Counted from the first letter of the stretch, positions 1 to 9,078 are shown. The stretch: 64,000 bases of DNA from Nocardioides sp. (GCF_030150155.1 NZ_JASLGR010000046.1:37744-101743), one strand, 5' to 3'. Numbers and translations: made by a program. The notes: generated by a model not told the origin, from the letters alone.

Positions 1-301
1 CGTTCTTCGAGGTCTTGACGTCGATGGTGCCCGACAGGGTGGTCGGGCCGGTGACGCGCAGGTGCACCGGGCCGGCGCCCAGGGAGACGATCTCGGAGTC
101 CACGGCTGCGCCGATCCGGGCGATCATCTCGAGGGTCAGGTTCTGCTGGCCGCTCTCGATCCGCGCGATCGCGCTCTGCGAGGTGCCCAGGCGCTCGGCG
201 AGCTGGGTCTGGGTGAGGCCGCGGTGGGTCCGCGCGTCTCGGATGAGATTTCCGATCCGGTCCTTGTAACCTTCAGTGGAGGGTGCACCCGTCGTACTCA
301 T
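1..301 (-). CDS. XRE-type HTH protein fused to MurA-like domain (3' end cut by window)
   Basis: The 5' part of a gene that runs off the left edge; about 100 residues are visible. Residues 11-70 form an XRE/Cro helix-turn-helix (GLTQTQLAERLGTSQSAIAR, then IESGQQNLTLEMIARIG). Residues 80-100 read HLRVTGPTTLSGTIDVKTSK, which resembles the first strand of EPSP/MurA-type enolpyruvyl transferases (RVxGPxxLxGxxxxxxxKN). I infer an HTH-MurA fusion, a known actinobacterial architecture, acting on UDP-GlcNAc or regulating its use. The ATG at 299-301 is the only good start; it is divergent from the alcohol dehydrogenase with about 30 bases between. The MurA part is inferred from only 20 residues. Confidence 0.6.
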   Translation of the reverse strand, partial: MSTTGAPSTEGYKDRIGNLIRDARTHRGLTQTQLAERLGTSQSAIARIESGQQNLTLEMIARIGAAVDSEIVSLGAGPVHLRVTGPTTLSGTIDVKTSKN

Positions 302-330
302 AACAGCCACGTTAACTCATATGTGAGATA

Positions 331-1356
331 GTGCCTAACATGCTCGCTACGACTCTCCACGACATTCGTACGATCAGCTTCACCGAGATGCCCGATCCGG
401 TCATCAAGCTGCCCACCGACGCCATCGTCAAGGTGATCGCGTCGTGCATCTGCGGCTCGGACCTGTGGCCCTACCGTGGCGAGAACGGCCCGATCGACGG
501 CGCCCGCACCATCGGCCACGAGTGTCTCGGCGAGGTCGTCGAGATCGGTGCCGACGTGCGCGGCTTCCAGGTCGGCGACCGTGTGATCGTGCCGTTCGAC
601 CACTGCGACAACACCTGTCCGCACTGCCTGGCCGGCTTCCAGAGCGTGTGCGAGAACGTCGGCTTCACCACCTCTGGCCAGGCCGAGCTCACTCGAGTGA
701 CGCAGGCCGACGGCACCCTGGTGCGCCTGCCCGAGACCGACGACGCGCTGCTGCCGCACCTGCTGACCCTCTCCGACGTCTTCCCGACCGGCTTCCACGC
801 CGCGACCAGCGCTCGGGTCAGCGCCGGCGACACGGTCGTGGTCGTCGGTGACGGCGCCGTCGGCCTGCTCGGCGTGCTCTCGGCCAAGCTCCTCGGCGCC
901 GAGCGGATCATCGCCATGTCGCGCCACGAGCCGCGCCAGAAGCTCGCCCGCGCGTTCGGTGCCACCGACATCGTCGCGGCCCGAGGCGCGGAGGGCGAGG
1001 CCGAGGTCGCCGAGCTCACCCGTGGCCTCGGTGCCGACGCGGTGCTGGAGTGCGTCGGCACCGGTGCGGCGATGGACACTGCCTTCACCGTGGCCCGCCC
1101 CGGCGCGATGGTCGGCTTCGTCGGCGCCCCGCACGGCGTCACGCTGCCGGTGCGCCAGATGTTCGACAAGAACGTCGGCCTCTTCGGCGGGATGGCGCCG
1201 GTGCGGCGCTACGTCCCCGAGCTGCTCCCGCTGGTGCTGGACGGCACCGCTCGCCCCGGCCTGGTCTTCGACTCGGTTCTGCCGATGAGCCAGGCGGCGG
1301 AGGGCTACCGGCAGATGGACGAGCGCGAGGCGATCAAGGTCTTCCTCCAGCCGTGA
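331..1356 (+). CDS. Zinc-dependent alcohol dehydrogenase (MDR family)
   Basis: A medium-chain zinc alcohol dehydrogenase of 341 residues, the usual family length. The catalytic zinc site is seen as SCICGSDLW and GHECLGEVVEIG; the structural zinc site is the four cysteines in CDNTCPHCLAGFQSVC. A Rossmann motif for NAD(P) follows (VVVGDGAVGLLGVLSAKLLG). The reaction should be oxidation of an alcohol or reduction of an aldehyde; the substrate is not evident. GTG at 331 is listed, but ATG at 340 (fourth codon) is equally possible and would give a nearly leaderless message. The short gap to the divergent HTH gene holds the imperfect palindrome CTCATATGTGAG (316-327), a possible operator. Confidence 0.88.
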   Translation: MPNMLATTLHDIRTISFTEMPDPVIKLPTDAIVKVIASCICGSDLWPYRGENGPIDGARTIGHECLGEVVEIGADVRGFQVGDRVIVPFDHCDNTCPHCLAGFQSVCENVGFTTSGQAELTRVTQADGTLVRLPETDDALLPHLLTLSDVFPTGFHAATSARVSAGDTVVVVGDGAVGLLGVLSAKLLGAERIIAMSRHEPRQKLARAFGATDIVAARGAEGEAEVAELTRGLGADAVLECVGTGAAMDTAFTVARPGAMVGFVGAPHGVTLPVRQMFDKNVGLFGGMAPVRRYVPELLPLVLDGTARPGLVFDSVLPMSQAAEGYRQMDEREAIKVFLQP

Positions 1357-1366
1357 GGGCGCACCC

Positions 1367-1810
1367 GTGACGGCGCCGGTGTCGCCGCAGCAGCGGCTCG
1401 AGGACCTCGCCCGGCTCCGTCGGGTGCGGGACCGGATCGACCGCGAGTTCGCCCAGCCACTCGACGTGGAGGCGCTCGCCCACGGCGTACACCTGTCGGC
1501 GGGGCACCTGAGCCGGCAGTTCAAGGAGGCCTACGGCGAGTCGCCGTACTCCTATCTCATGACCCGCCGGATCGAACGGGCGATGGCCCTGCTGCGCCGC
1601 GGCGACCTGAGCGTCACCGACATCTGCTTCGCCGTCGGCTTCTCCTCCCTCGGCACCTTCTCGACGCGGTTCTCCGAGCTGGTCGGGATGTCGCCGAGCC
1701 GCTACCGGGCTGCGGTCGAGGCCGGCGAGATGGACCTGCCCTCGTGCGTGGTCAAGGCCGTCACACGACCGGTCAGGAATCGAGAAGTGCCGGCCGGGAC
1801 CAGGCCCTAG
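1367..1810 (+). CDS. AraC-family transcriptional regulator
   Basis: A short AraC/XylS-type regulator of 147 residues made almost only of the DNA-binding domain. Both helix-turn-helix units are visible: LDVEALAHGVHLSAGHLSRQ at about residues 32-52 and LSVTDICFAVGFSSLGTFST at about 82-101, followed by the usual GMSPSRYR end. There is no separate ligand-binding domain. GTG at 1367 follows the dehydrogenase stop by 10 bases, so the two are probably cotranscribed. A VOC protein and a UvrA-like protein follow on the same strand; the row AraC-VOC-UvrA-like suggests a small detoxification or drug-response unit, which is inference. Confidence 0.88.
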   Translation: MTAPVSPQQRLEDLARLRRVRDRIDREFAQPLDVEALAHGVHLSAGHLSRQFKEAYGESPYSYLMTRRIERAMALLRRGDLSVTDICFAVGFSSLGTFSTRFSELVGMSPSRYRAAVEAGEMDLPSCVVKAVTRPVRNREVPAGTRP

Positions 1811-1820
1811 CGTGGATGCC

Positions 1821-2228
1821 ATGAGCCTTTCACTGCACTCCACGTTCCTGCCCCAGACCGACCCCGAGGCCACGATCGCGTTCTACCGCGACGCGCTCGG
1901 CTTCGAGGTCCGCAACGACGTCGGCTACGGCGACCTGCACTGGATCACCGTCGGCCCGGCCGACCAGCCCGACGTCAACCTCGTCCTCGAGCCGCCGGCC
2001 ATGGACCCGGGCCTCAACGACGCCGAGAAGCAGACCATCGCCGAGTTGATGGCCAAGGGCTGCTACGCCCGACTGATCCTCGGGGTCGAGGACCTCGACG
2101 CCACCTTCGAGAAGATCCAGGCCACCGGCGCCGAGGTCATCCAGGAGCCCACCGACCAGCCGTACGGCGTGCGCGACTGCGCCTTCCGTGACCCGTCGGG
2201 CAACCACATCCGCATCAACCAGATCTGA
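1821..2228 (+). CDS. VOC (glyoxalase/bleomycin-resistance fold) protein
   Basis: A single VOC-domain protein of 135 residues. The two beta-alpha-beta-beta-beta modules can be followed: FLPQTDPEATIAFYRDALGF at the N-terminus, and LGVEDLDATFEKIQATGAEV with the closing RDCAFRDPSGNHIRINQI. The conserved Glu/His metal positions of the family are partly present (final DPSGNHI). Members bind metals, act on small electrophiles or sequester drugs; which applies here is not evident. ATG at 1821 is chosen over an in-frame GTG three codons earlier because it begins where the fold begins. It lies between the AraC regulator and the UvrA-like gene on the same strand. Confidence 0.85.
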   Translation: MSLSLHSTFLPQTDPEATIAFYRDALGFEVRNDVGYGDLHWITVGPADQPDVNLVLEPPAMDPGLNDAEKQTIAELMAKGCYARLILGVEDLDATFEKIQATGAEVIQEPTDQPYGVRDCAFRDPSGNHIRINQI

Positions 2229-2257
2229 CACCCGACCCTACCGATCCAGGAGCGCCA

Positions 2258-4621
2258 GTGCCCGACCTCGAAGCAGCCGACCAGCACGACCTGATCCGCG
2301 TCGTGGGTGCGCGGGAGAACAATCTCAAGGGGGTCGACGTCGAGCTGCCCAAGCGCCGGTTGAGTGTCTTCACCGGCGTGTCGGGGTCGGGCAAGAGCTC
2401 CTTGGTCTTCGGCACCATCGCTGCGGAGTCGCAGCGCCTGATCAACGAGACCTACTCCACGTTCGTCCAGGGCTTCATGCCGTCCCTGGCCCGCCCCGAG
2501 GTCGACGCCTTGGAGGGGATCACCACCGCGATCCTGGTCGACCAGGAGCGGATGGGCGCCAACCCGCGCTCCACCGTCGGCACCGCGACCGACGCCCACG
2601 CGATGCTGCGGGTCCTCTACAGCCGCATCGGTGAGCCGTACGTCGGCCCGCCGACCGCGTTCTCCTTCAACGTCCCCACCCGCAAGGCCAGTGGTGTCAT
2701 GCAGCGGGAGAAGGCCGACGGGCGGGTGGAGAAGAACGTCGTCAAGCAGGTCGTCTACCTCGGTGGGATGTGTCCCGAGTGTGAGGGGCGCGGCAGTGTC
2801 TCGGCCCTGGACCTGACGCAGATCATCGACGAGTCGAAGAGTCTGGACGACGGTGCGATCCTGGTGCCGGGCTGGACGGCCGACGGCTGGATGACCGCGC
2901 CCTACCGGGAGCAGTTCCCGGCCGACGTACCGGTGTCGACGCTGACCGCGAAGCAGCGTGACGACCTGCTGTACGCCGAGCCGAAGAAGGTCAAGGTCAA
3001 CGGCGTCAATGTCACCACCGAGGGGATCATCCCCAAGATCCGTAAGTCGATGTTCTCCAAGGACCTGGAGTCCTTGCAGTCCCACATCCGGGCCTTCGTG
3101 GAGCGGGCCGCGGTCTTCGGTCCGTGCACGGCCTGTGAGGGCACCCGGCTCAACGAGGCGGCCCGGTCCTCACTGATCAACGGCGCCTCGATCGCCGACC
3201 TCGCCTCGATGCAGATCACCGATCTGGCCTCGTGGCTCGGTGGGGTGGATGACCCCGGCGTCGCGCCGTTGGTGGCGGGCCTGCAGCACCTGCTCGACTC
3301 CTTCGTCGAGATCGGGCTCGGCTACCTGTCCCTGGACCGCCCGACCGGGACGCTGTCGGGTGGTGAGTCCCAGCGCACCCGGATGATCCGGCACCTGGGC
3401 TCGGCGCTGACCGATGTCACCTATGTCTTCGACGAGCCCACGGTGGGGCTGCATCCGCACGACATCACTCGGATGAACGGGCTTCTGCTGCGGCTGCGCG
3501 ACAAGGGCAACACCGTTCTCGTCGTCGAGCACAAGCCGGAGACGATCGCGATCGCCGACCATGTCGTCGACCTCGGGCCAGGTGCCGGTGAGGCAGGCGG
3601 GCAGATCTGCTTCGAGGGCACCGTGGCGGGGCTGCGGTCCAGCGACACCCTGACCGGTCGTCACCTCGACGACCGGGCAGCGGTCAAGGACGAGGTCCGG
3701 GAGCGCACCGGGGTGATCGAGATCCGCGGCGCCTCAGAGCACAACCTGCGTGACGTCGATGTCGACGTCCCGCTCGGTGTGCTGTGCGTGGTGACCGGGG
3801 TCGCCGGTTCGGGCAAGAGCTCCCTGATCCACGGGGCGGTCACGCCGCGCCCGGGGGTGGTGTCGATCGACCAGAGCCCGATCAAGGGCTCGCGGCGCTC
3901 CAACCCCGCCACCTACACGGGCCTGCTCGAGCCGATCCGCAAGGCGTTCGCCAAGGCCAACGGCGTCAAGCCGGCGCTGTTCAGCGCGAACTCCGAGGGC
4001 GCCTGCCCGACGTGCAGCGGCAACGGCATGGTCTACACCGAGCTCGGCTTCATGGACACCGTCGCGACCGTGTGTGAGGAGTGTGGCGGCCGCCGCTTCC
4101 AGGCCTCGGTCCTGGAGTACACCCTGGCGGGGCTCAGCATCGCCGACGTCCTCGACCTGCCGGTCTCCGACGCACTCGAGCTGTTCTCGGCGGGTGAGGC
4201 GAAGCTGCCCGCTGCAGCCACGATCCTCGGTCGGCTGGAGGATGTCGGCCTGGGCTACATCCGGCTGGGTCAGCCGCTCAACACCCTCTCGGGCGGTGAG
4301 CGACAGCGGCTGAAGCTCGCGATGGCACTGGCGGAGAAGGGTGAGGTCTATGTGCTCGATGAGCCGACCACCGGTCTTCACCTCGCCGATGTCGCGAACC
4401 TGCTCGCGCTGCTCGACCGATTGGTGGACGCCGGGAAGTCGGTGATCGTGATCGAGCACCATCAGGCCGTGATGGCCCATGCGGACTGGATCATCGACCT
4501 CGGCCCTGGGGCCGGCCATGACGGTGGCACCGTGGTCTTCGAGGGCACACCAGCAGCGTTGGTGGCGGCGTCGCCGACGACCTTGACCGGCGAGTACCTG
4601 CGCGCGTACGTCGGCCAGTAG
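2258..4621 (+). CDS. UvrA-like ABC protein, short form (drug-resistance/UvrA2 type)
   Basis: A double ABC protein of 787 residues, against about 950 for housekeeping UvrA. Walker A motifs are GVSGSGKSS (about residues 46-54) and GVAGSGKSS (about 514-522); signatures are LSGGESQRTRM and LSGGERQRLKLA; Walker B sequences are FDEPTVGLH and LDEPTTGLH. Zinc-binding CxxC pairs are seen (CPECEGRG, CTACEGTRL, CPTCSGNG, CEECGGRR). The shorter length fits the UvrA2/DrrC class, which is linked to resistance to DNA-binding drugs rather than to general excision repair. The GTG start has the ribosome site CCAGGAG at 2246-2252. It ends the AraC-VOC row; the next gene converges on it 13 bases away. Confidence 0.88.
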   Translation: MPDLEAADQHDLIRVVGARENNLKGVDVELPKRRLSVFTGVSGSGKSSLVFGTIAAESQRLINETYSTFVQGFMPSLARPEVDALEGITTAILVDQERMGANPRSTVGTATDAHAMLRVLYSRIGEPYVGPPTAFSFNVPTRKASGVMQREKADGRVEKNVVKQVVYLGGMCPECEGRGSVSALDLTQIIDESKSLDDGAILVPGWTADGWMTAPYREQFPADVPVSTLTAKQRDDLLYAEPKKVKVNGVNVTTEGIIPKIRKSMFSKDLESLQSHIRAFVERAAVFGPCTACEGTRLNEAARSSLINGASIADLASMQITDLASWLGGVDDPGVAPLVAGLQHLLDSFVEIGLGYLSLDRPTGTLSGGESQRTRMIRHLGSALTDVTYVFDEPTVGLHPHDITRMNGLLLRLRDKGNTVLVVEHKPETIAIADHVVDLGPGAGEAGGQICFEGTVAGLRSSDTLTGRHLDDRAAVKDEVRERTGVIEIRGASEHNLRDVDVDVPLGVLCVVTGVAGSGKSSLIHGAVTPRPGVVSIDQSPIKGSRRSNPATYTGLLEPIRKAFAKANGVKPALFSANSEGACPTCSGNGMVYTELGFMDTVATVCEECGGRRFQASVLEYTLAGLSIADVLDLPVSDALELFSAGEAKLPAAATILGRLEDVGLGYIRLGQPLNTLSGGERQRLKLAMALAEKGEVYVLDEPTTGLHLADVANLLALLDRLVDAGKSVIVIEHHQAVMAHADWIIDLGPGAGHDGGTVVFEGTPAALVAASPTTLTGEYLRAYVGQ

Positions 4622-4634
4622 CCGTTCGGGGAGG

Positions 4635-5948
4635 TCAGCCGAGTCGGGGGTCGTCGACGGGCGGCACCGCCGGAGCGGCGTGGGTGGCCTTGTAGCGCTC
4701 GAAGTCGCTCAGCTCCCCGCTGCGCCACAGCGGCACGCTGGCCTTGAGCACCATCGTCAGCTGCATCACGAACTGTGGATCCTGCATGTTGGCGCCGAAC
4801 AGCTCGTTGATTCGTCGCCAGCGGTAGCGGATGGTCTGGGGGTGGACCTCCATCCGTGCCGCGATGGTCGGTGCCGAGTCGCGCGTCTCCAGCCAGGTCA
4901 GCAGGGTCTCCGAGAGGATCGCCCGGGAGTTGAGGGTCTCGCCGAGGAGCGGCTCGAGCAGGTTCTGGCAGAGCAGGGTGCGCAGCGGCGGGTCGGTGTG
5001 GAGCCAGATCTCGGCGGCGTGGTTCGTGCACCAGATCACGGGGTCGGCGGCGATCACGCCACGGGCCAGCAGTCCCGCGCTGAGCTGGACCCAGCCGACG
5101 GCCGAGTGCGCCTGGGCGACCTCGATCGGCCACGAGACGATCGCCCGGATGCCGTGCGGGCCCTCCTCGTTCAGGCCGGCGAGGAGGGCGCCGACCTCGG
5201 TCGCGGGGGCAAGGATCAGCTGCCATCCGTCCTGGGTGGTGCTGAGCAGATCCGTGCGACGGGCGATCTCGGTAGCCTGCGCGGTGGGATCGAGGGCGAG
5301 TGCCACGACGGTCTCCGGGACGGTCCAGCCGGCGAGGGCAGCACGCTTGTGCACGACCTCGAGGTCCAGTGGGTCGTGCAGGTTCACCGCGCCGGTAGCG
5401 TCCGGTTCGCGCTTGAGCAGCAGGTTCCACAACCGCCGCTGGGACCGATCGGGGTTGCGCAGGCCGAGCTCGTAGCCGACCATCAGCTCCCGGCGCAGGT
5501 GTTCGGTGAAGTCGAAGATGCCGGCGATGACGTCGGAGACCGGCCCCTGGGGGAGATCATGGGTGCGCCCGTACGACGCCAGGTAGCGCGCGGTGGCGGC
5601 ACTGCCGAGGGTGAGGGCGAATTCGATGTTCGCCGCGGTGTCGCCTGACTGGGCCTCGCCCCAGCCCAGCCGGCGGAAGAGCTCGTCGACCTTGCGGAGC
5701 TCCGAGTCGCGCACCGACGGATCGGCGATGTAGGCGTGGAAGGCCGCCGTCGCGGCAGTGTTCATCAGCTGGTGACGCTTGCCGCGGTCCGGGCCGCTGA
5801 AGGCGGGAACGAACTCGCGCACCTGGTTCACGATCGGCTCGGCGATGTGGGAGAGCGCCTCGCGCAACATCTCATGCGGCGTGGGCTCACTGGAGGTGGC
5901 ACCCGCCCCGTAGACGGTGGGCTCGACGGCGCGATGATCGCTCGTCAT
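4635..5948 (-). CDS. PucR-type helix-turn-helix regulator, paralog of the one at 47.5 kb
   Basis: A 437-residue regulator with a PucR/CdaR-type C-terminal helix-turn-helix (LETRDSAPTIAARMEVHPQT, then IRYRWRRINELFG). It is a clear paralog of the 436-residue protein encoded from 47503: both share length, ILSETLLxWLETRxSAP and the tail LTMVLKxSxPLW. The two flank the mce and secreted-protein region. ATG at 5948 is chosen because it gives the same length as the paralog. An 18-bp palindrome lies 95 bases upstream (6044-6061), possibly an autoregulatory operator. The N-terminal 350 residues have no domain I can name; a GGDEF-like middle region is usual for the family. Confidence 0.85.
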   Translation of the reverse strand: MTSDHRAVEPTVYGAGATSSEPTPHEMLREALSHIAEPIVNQVREFVPAFSGPDRGKRHQLMNTAATAAFHAYIADPSVRDSELRKVDELFRRLGWGEAQSGDTAANIEFALTLGSAATARYLASYGRTHDLPQGPVSDVIAGIFDFTEHLRRELMVGYELGLRNPDRSQRRLWNLLLKREPDATGAVNLHDPLDLEVVHKRAALAGWTVPETVVALALDPTAQATEIARRTDLLSTTQDGWQLILAPATEVGALLAGLNEEGPHGIRAIVSWPIEVAQAHSAVGWVQLSAGLLARGVIAADPVIWCTNHAAEIWLHTDPPLRTLLCQNLLEPLLGETLNSRAILSETLLTWLETRDSAPTIAARMEVHPQTIRYRWRRINELFGANMQDPQFVMQLTMVLKASVPLWRSGELSDFERYKATHAAPAVPPVDDPRLG

Positions 5949-6043
5949 GGAAGGCACCCCCGTCCGGCCTGAACGCGATTTGGTGGATTCACGCATTCGG
6001 GCGGGTGTTCGGGCAAGTGCCGAAGGTCCCTCTAGCTTGGAAG

Positions 6044-6061
6044 TTGTCATGTGCGTGACAA
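6044..6061. promoter_or_regulatory. Palindromic operator candidate upstream of pucR-type gene
   Basis: TTGTCATGTGCGTGACAA, an 18-bp palindrome of the form TTGTCAy-N4-rTGACAA. It lies 95 bases before the start of the minus-strand regulator. The same pattern recurs at 17248, 34134 and 47346. The binding protein is unknown; one of the PucR-type regulators is the obvious candidate. Confidence 0.5.
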
Positions 6062-6090
6062 ACCTCGCGCCGCCGTGTGGTGAATGGGGT

Positions 6091-6918
6091 TCATGAACGC
6101 ACCGAAACGGTGCGCATCTCGTCCTGCCACAGGAAGAGCAGGGCCGGCAGAACGGCGAGCAGCTGCACCGTGGCCTGCGGGCTGCACGGGTACGGACCGA
6201 CCAGCTCATGGATCCGGTTGAGGCGGTTGCGCACCGTCGCCGTGCTCACCTCCAGCTGGTGGGCGATCTGCTGCAGGTTCATGTTGCCCGACAGGCTGGT
6301 GAGGTACGTGCGCAGCAGCCGGATGCGCTGGGGGAGCGGCTCGATCTGAAGGCGGAGCAGCTTGGCGGCCAGGGAGTGCAGGCTGGTCGGCGGGATGAAC
6401 ATGACGACGTCGGCGTCGGTGACGCGAGGCAGGCGGACGATGCCGCGCGGGTGCGCTAGGCCCTGGTCGATGAGCCAGTAGGAGAGGCGCGCGTGCTCGT
6501 AGCCTCGGCGAAGCTCCGCCAGGGTGAGGGTGGCGGTGCACACCACGTGCATCTCGTTGCGGGTGGCGACCGGGCCGAGCTCGGTCAGGAAGCCGCCGAT
6601 CCGGGCGGCGGAGTGGACGAAGATGGCGTGATCGGGCGCATGGAACGCTGCCCGACTGAAGACCTCACGCTCGGGGCTGTCGACCTGCGCCATCAGGGCG
6701 CGGTGTGGCCGCTCGCAGAGCGTGACGACCATCCGGGCGTTCTCGGGGACCTTGCGGGAGACCAGATCGACGAAGACATGCGGTGCAGCCTCGTCGGTCA
6801 GGGGCAGCATCACCGGCTCCTTGCGGGGAGCCGGCACGATGTGCGTTGCATCGTCGGGCACGGACGCTCCGTCCGACGGATCGAGGTTCGGATCCGGGAA
6901 CGATTCGTTCTCAGGCAT
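6091..6918 (-). CDS. PucR-type helix-turn-helix regulator (short form)
   Basis: A 275-residue regulator. The C-terminal helix-turn-helix is of the PucR/HTH_30 type (LSGNMNLQQIAHQLEVSTAT followed by VRNRLNRIHELVG). The N-terminal two thirds are shorter than in the 437-residue paralogs and match no domain I recognise. ATG at 6918 is supported by the ribosome site AAGGAG seven bases upstream. The gene lies between the other PucR-type gene and the copper amine oxidase operon, all on the minus strand. A degenerate copy of the shared palindrome (7056-7073) is about 138 bases upstream. Regulation of nearby secretion or lipid uptake genes is inference. Confidence 0.78.
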   Translation of the reverse strand: MPENESFPDPNLDPSDGASVPDDATHIVPAPRKEPVMLPLTDEAAPHVFVDLVSRKVPENARMVVTLCERPHRALMAQVDSPEREVFSRAAFHAPDHAIFVHSAARIGGFLTELGPVATRNEMHVVCTATLTLAELRRGYEHARLSYWLIDQGLAHPRGIVRLPRVTDADVVMFIPPTSLHSLAAKLLRLQIEPLPQRIRLLRTYLTSLSGNMNLQQIAHQLEVSTATVRNRLNRIHELVGPYPCSPQATVQLLAVLPALLFLWQDEMRTVSVRS

Positions 6919-7055
6919 GTGCACTCCTTCATCGGGACTGACCAAGCAACTGACGACGCGGGACCGAGGCCCCGAGAGCTCTAGGCCCAAGCGAACGACC
7001 TCATGTGGTCTGAGTCACTCCGTTCCTGGGCACGAACTGGAGGAAGTCGGAAAAT

Positions 7056-7073
7056 TACTCACGCCCGTTACAA
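7056..7073. promoter_or_regulatory. Degenerate copy of the shared operator
   Basis: TACTCACGCCCGTTACAA agrees with the 47346 site (TTGTCACGCCCCTCACAA) at 14 of 18 positions, including the TCACGCCC block and ACAA end. It precedes the short PucR-type gene. Weak on its own; noted because it sits at a similar distance from a regulator of the same class. Confidence 0.25.
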
Positions 7074-7110
7074 GAATTGAAGGTGCCCATATTTCTGCCC
7101 AGGAGGGCAT

Positions 7111-9078
7111 TTAGCGTCGAGTGATCTTCTTGACCTTGAACGTCCGGGTTTGCGCCTCGTAGCCGTCCGAGCCCGAATAGCGCACCGTGAGCGTGGTGGT
7201 GCGCTTGATCAGAGCACGACGGAGGGTGACGGTGGCCCTGCCGTGGGCGAGGGGGAGTGGGCGCTTCCAGCGGGTTCCTGCCACCGTGACGGTGCCGGTG
7301 ACAGTCCCCGACGCACCGGTGGCACGCACCCGGATCGTCGCCCTGGTGCCTCGGAGAACGACCGTGGCGCTGATCTGCGGCCTGATCCTGACCGTACGGG
7401 GCGTGCTCGGTGGTGGGGTGGCTGCCGGGACCGCCAGAGCGTTCGAGCGCGCCGAACCCGGGACGATGCCGGTGGCGCTGGCGTCGACCTGCACGCTGAT
7501 CCGGTGTCCCTGATCCGCCGCTGTGACGGTGTACGTCAGGCCGGTGACCGAGCTGAGCAGCGAGGTCAGCCCGGGCGCAAGGATCGGTTCGCCGTCACGG
7601 AGCCAGATCTGCTGGAAGCTGAGCACGGATCGGGGCGCCTTCCACTGCCCGTTGTCGACACTGAGCACCGAACCGGGGCGGAGAGATCCGGCCGGGGCCG
7701 TCAGGACAGGGGCGATCTGGTTGACAGCGGCGCACGACCCACCCGAGCTCAACGGACCGCCGTTGATGCAGGACCGTTCGACAGGGGTGGTGGCCTGCTG
7801 AGCCAGGAGGTCACGGGGCACGAGGGCGAACTCCTGCCAGTGGGTCGGCATCGGCGACTGGTCCTCGTTGCGCACCACGTGGTGGAAGCCGACGTTCACC
7901 CAGGCGACCGGATCGGTGAGTGGAGTCGTGTCCTGGGCGACGTACTCGCTGATGTTGCGCGCCGGACAGGAGAGGTCCAGGTTGTCCCAGGCGTACTGCT
8001 CGCACGGCTTGGCATTGGTGAAGCTCACCGGCGCCGAGGTGGCCGGCTGCAGCGTGTCCTGGACACTGTCGTTGACGATCTCATAGGACCGCGGCAGACC
8101 GTCAGGGTCGAGTGAGGTCGGGTTGACCACCCGCCACCAGGTGAGGCGACTCGGAGTGGTCGGTGCGACGAAGGCCCGCGACTCGGTCGTCGGCGTCCCC
8201 TGGAGCTTGTTCGAGCTGGGCGAGGCCTGCTGGTAGTCCCACCGTTGGACCTCCTGAGGACCGCTGTCGATGCCGAAGTCCACGCGGTAGATCGCGTTGT
8301 GCCAGTGCGAGGCAGCGACCGGCGTGGAGCTCGTCTCGCCGGTGCGCGCGCCGACCTGCCAGCCGAGAGATGGGTCGGTGGGGAAGAAGAGGGCGTCCTG
8401 GCCGATGTCCCCGGTCGCGCCGAGCCCGACCGTGATCGTGCCCTGGTCGGTCAACGTGACCTTCTGCTGGTACTCGTACCAGCCGACCTTCGAGAGGGAG
8501 GAGATCTCCAGTGCCTGTCCCTGCTCGGTGTACCTGCCCTCCTCGAAGCCCGGGTAGTCCTGGGAGTGCCAGGCGAGGCCCGTCGAGGTCGTCGCGAGGC
8601 AGGCACCCGGGATCGTCCGTTGGGTGTACGTCGAACCGACGTAGAACGACTGGTCGAAGGAGACCATCGTGCCGGGGCAGGTGCTGGGCGTCTGAGCGAT
8701 CAGCTGGATACCGCCGAGACCTCCGCCGGTGAGGTCGTCGAAGCCGACAGTCCCGGTGTCGTAGGGCACGTTCAGCTGCGCGAGCGCCAGTGAGTCGAGG
8801 ATGGGCATCCAGCCCGTGTACTCGCGATCTCCGGTCGCGGGACGGAACTGGAGGTTCTCGATGACGAGGCCCTTCAGATCGTCGATGCGGACGCACATCC
8901 GCCACGAAGAGCCCGTGCTGAGTGTGCGGTTCACCTGGGCGGCTCCACACGACAGCGGGGTGTCGAGCGGAACGGTGGCGCCAAGGGCGGGCTCCGCTTG
9001 GACGGGAGTGGCACCGAGGCCCGCCAGGGCCAGGCCGATCCCGAGGATGGTCACCAGCGCCTTCGGCATCGTTCTCAT
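7111..9078 (-). CDS. Secreted copper amine oxidase catalytic domain with C-terminal Ig-like domains
   Basis: A 655-residue secreted protein. Residues 1-28 are a signal peptide ending VQA. Residues 60-460 match the catalytic core of copper/topaquinone amine oxidases: the cofactor tyrosine region reads KVGWYEY (Tyr201; usual NYD/E), the copper ligand pair is H258-W-H260 followed by YRVDFGID, and the third ligand region is WVNVGFHHVVRNEDQSPMP. Known enzymes oxidise primary amines to aldehydes with H2O2 and ammonia. The usual N2/N3 domains are absent here but appear to be encoded by the preceding gene, with which it overlaps by ATGA. After about residue 470 come an Ig-like domain and a basic bacterial Ig-like end. 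The Asn-to-Trp change before the cofactor Tyr is unusual. Confidence 0.8.
   Translation of the reverse strand: MRTMPKALVTILGIGLALAGLGATPVQAEPALGATVPLDTPLSCGAAQVNRTLSTGSSWRMCVRIDDLKGLVIENLQFRPATGDREYTGWMPILDSLALAQLNVPYDTGTVGFDDLTGGGLGGIQLIAQTPSTCPGTMVSFDQSFYVGSTYTQRTIPGACLATTSTGLAWHSQDYPGFEEGRYTEQGQALEISSLSKVGWYEYQQKVTLTDQGTITVGLGATGDIGQDALFFPTDPSLGWQVGARTGETSSTPVAASHWHNAIYRVDFGIDSGPQEVQRWDYQQASPSSNKLQGTPTTESRAFVAPTTPSRLTWWRVVNPTSLDPDGLPRSYEIVNDSVQDTLQPATSAPVSFTNAKPCEQYAWDNLDLSCPARNISEYVAQDTTPLTDPVAWVNVGFHHVVRNEDQSPMPTHWQEFALVPRDLLAQQATTPVERSCINGGPLSSGGSCAAVNQIAPVLTAPAGSLRPGSVLSVDNGQWKAPRSVLSFQQIWLRDGEPILAPGLTSLLSSVTGLTYTVTAADQGHRISVQVDASATGIVPGSARSNALAVPAATPPPSTPRTVRIRPQISATVVLRGTRATIRVRATGASGTVTGTVTVAGTRWKRPLPLAHGRATVTLRRALIKRTTTLTVRYSGSDGYEAQTRTFKVKKITRR

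Noticed and set aside
298..1524. Minus-strand frame across the alcohol dehydrogenase gene
   Set aside because: Antisense shadow of a clear zinc dehydrogenase; product has no recognisable features.
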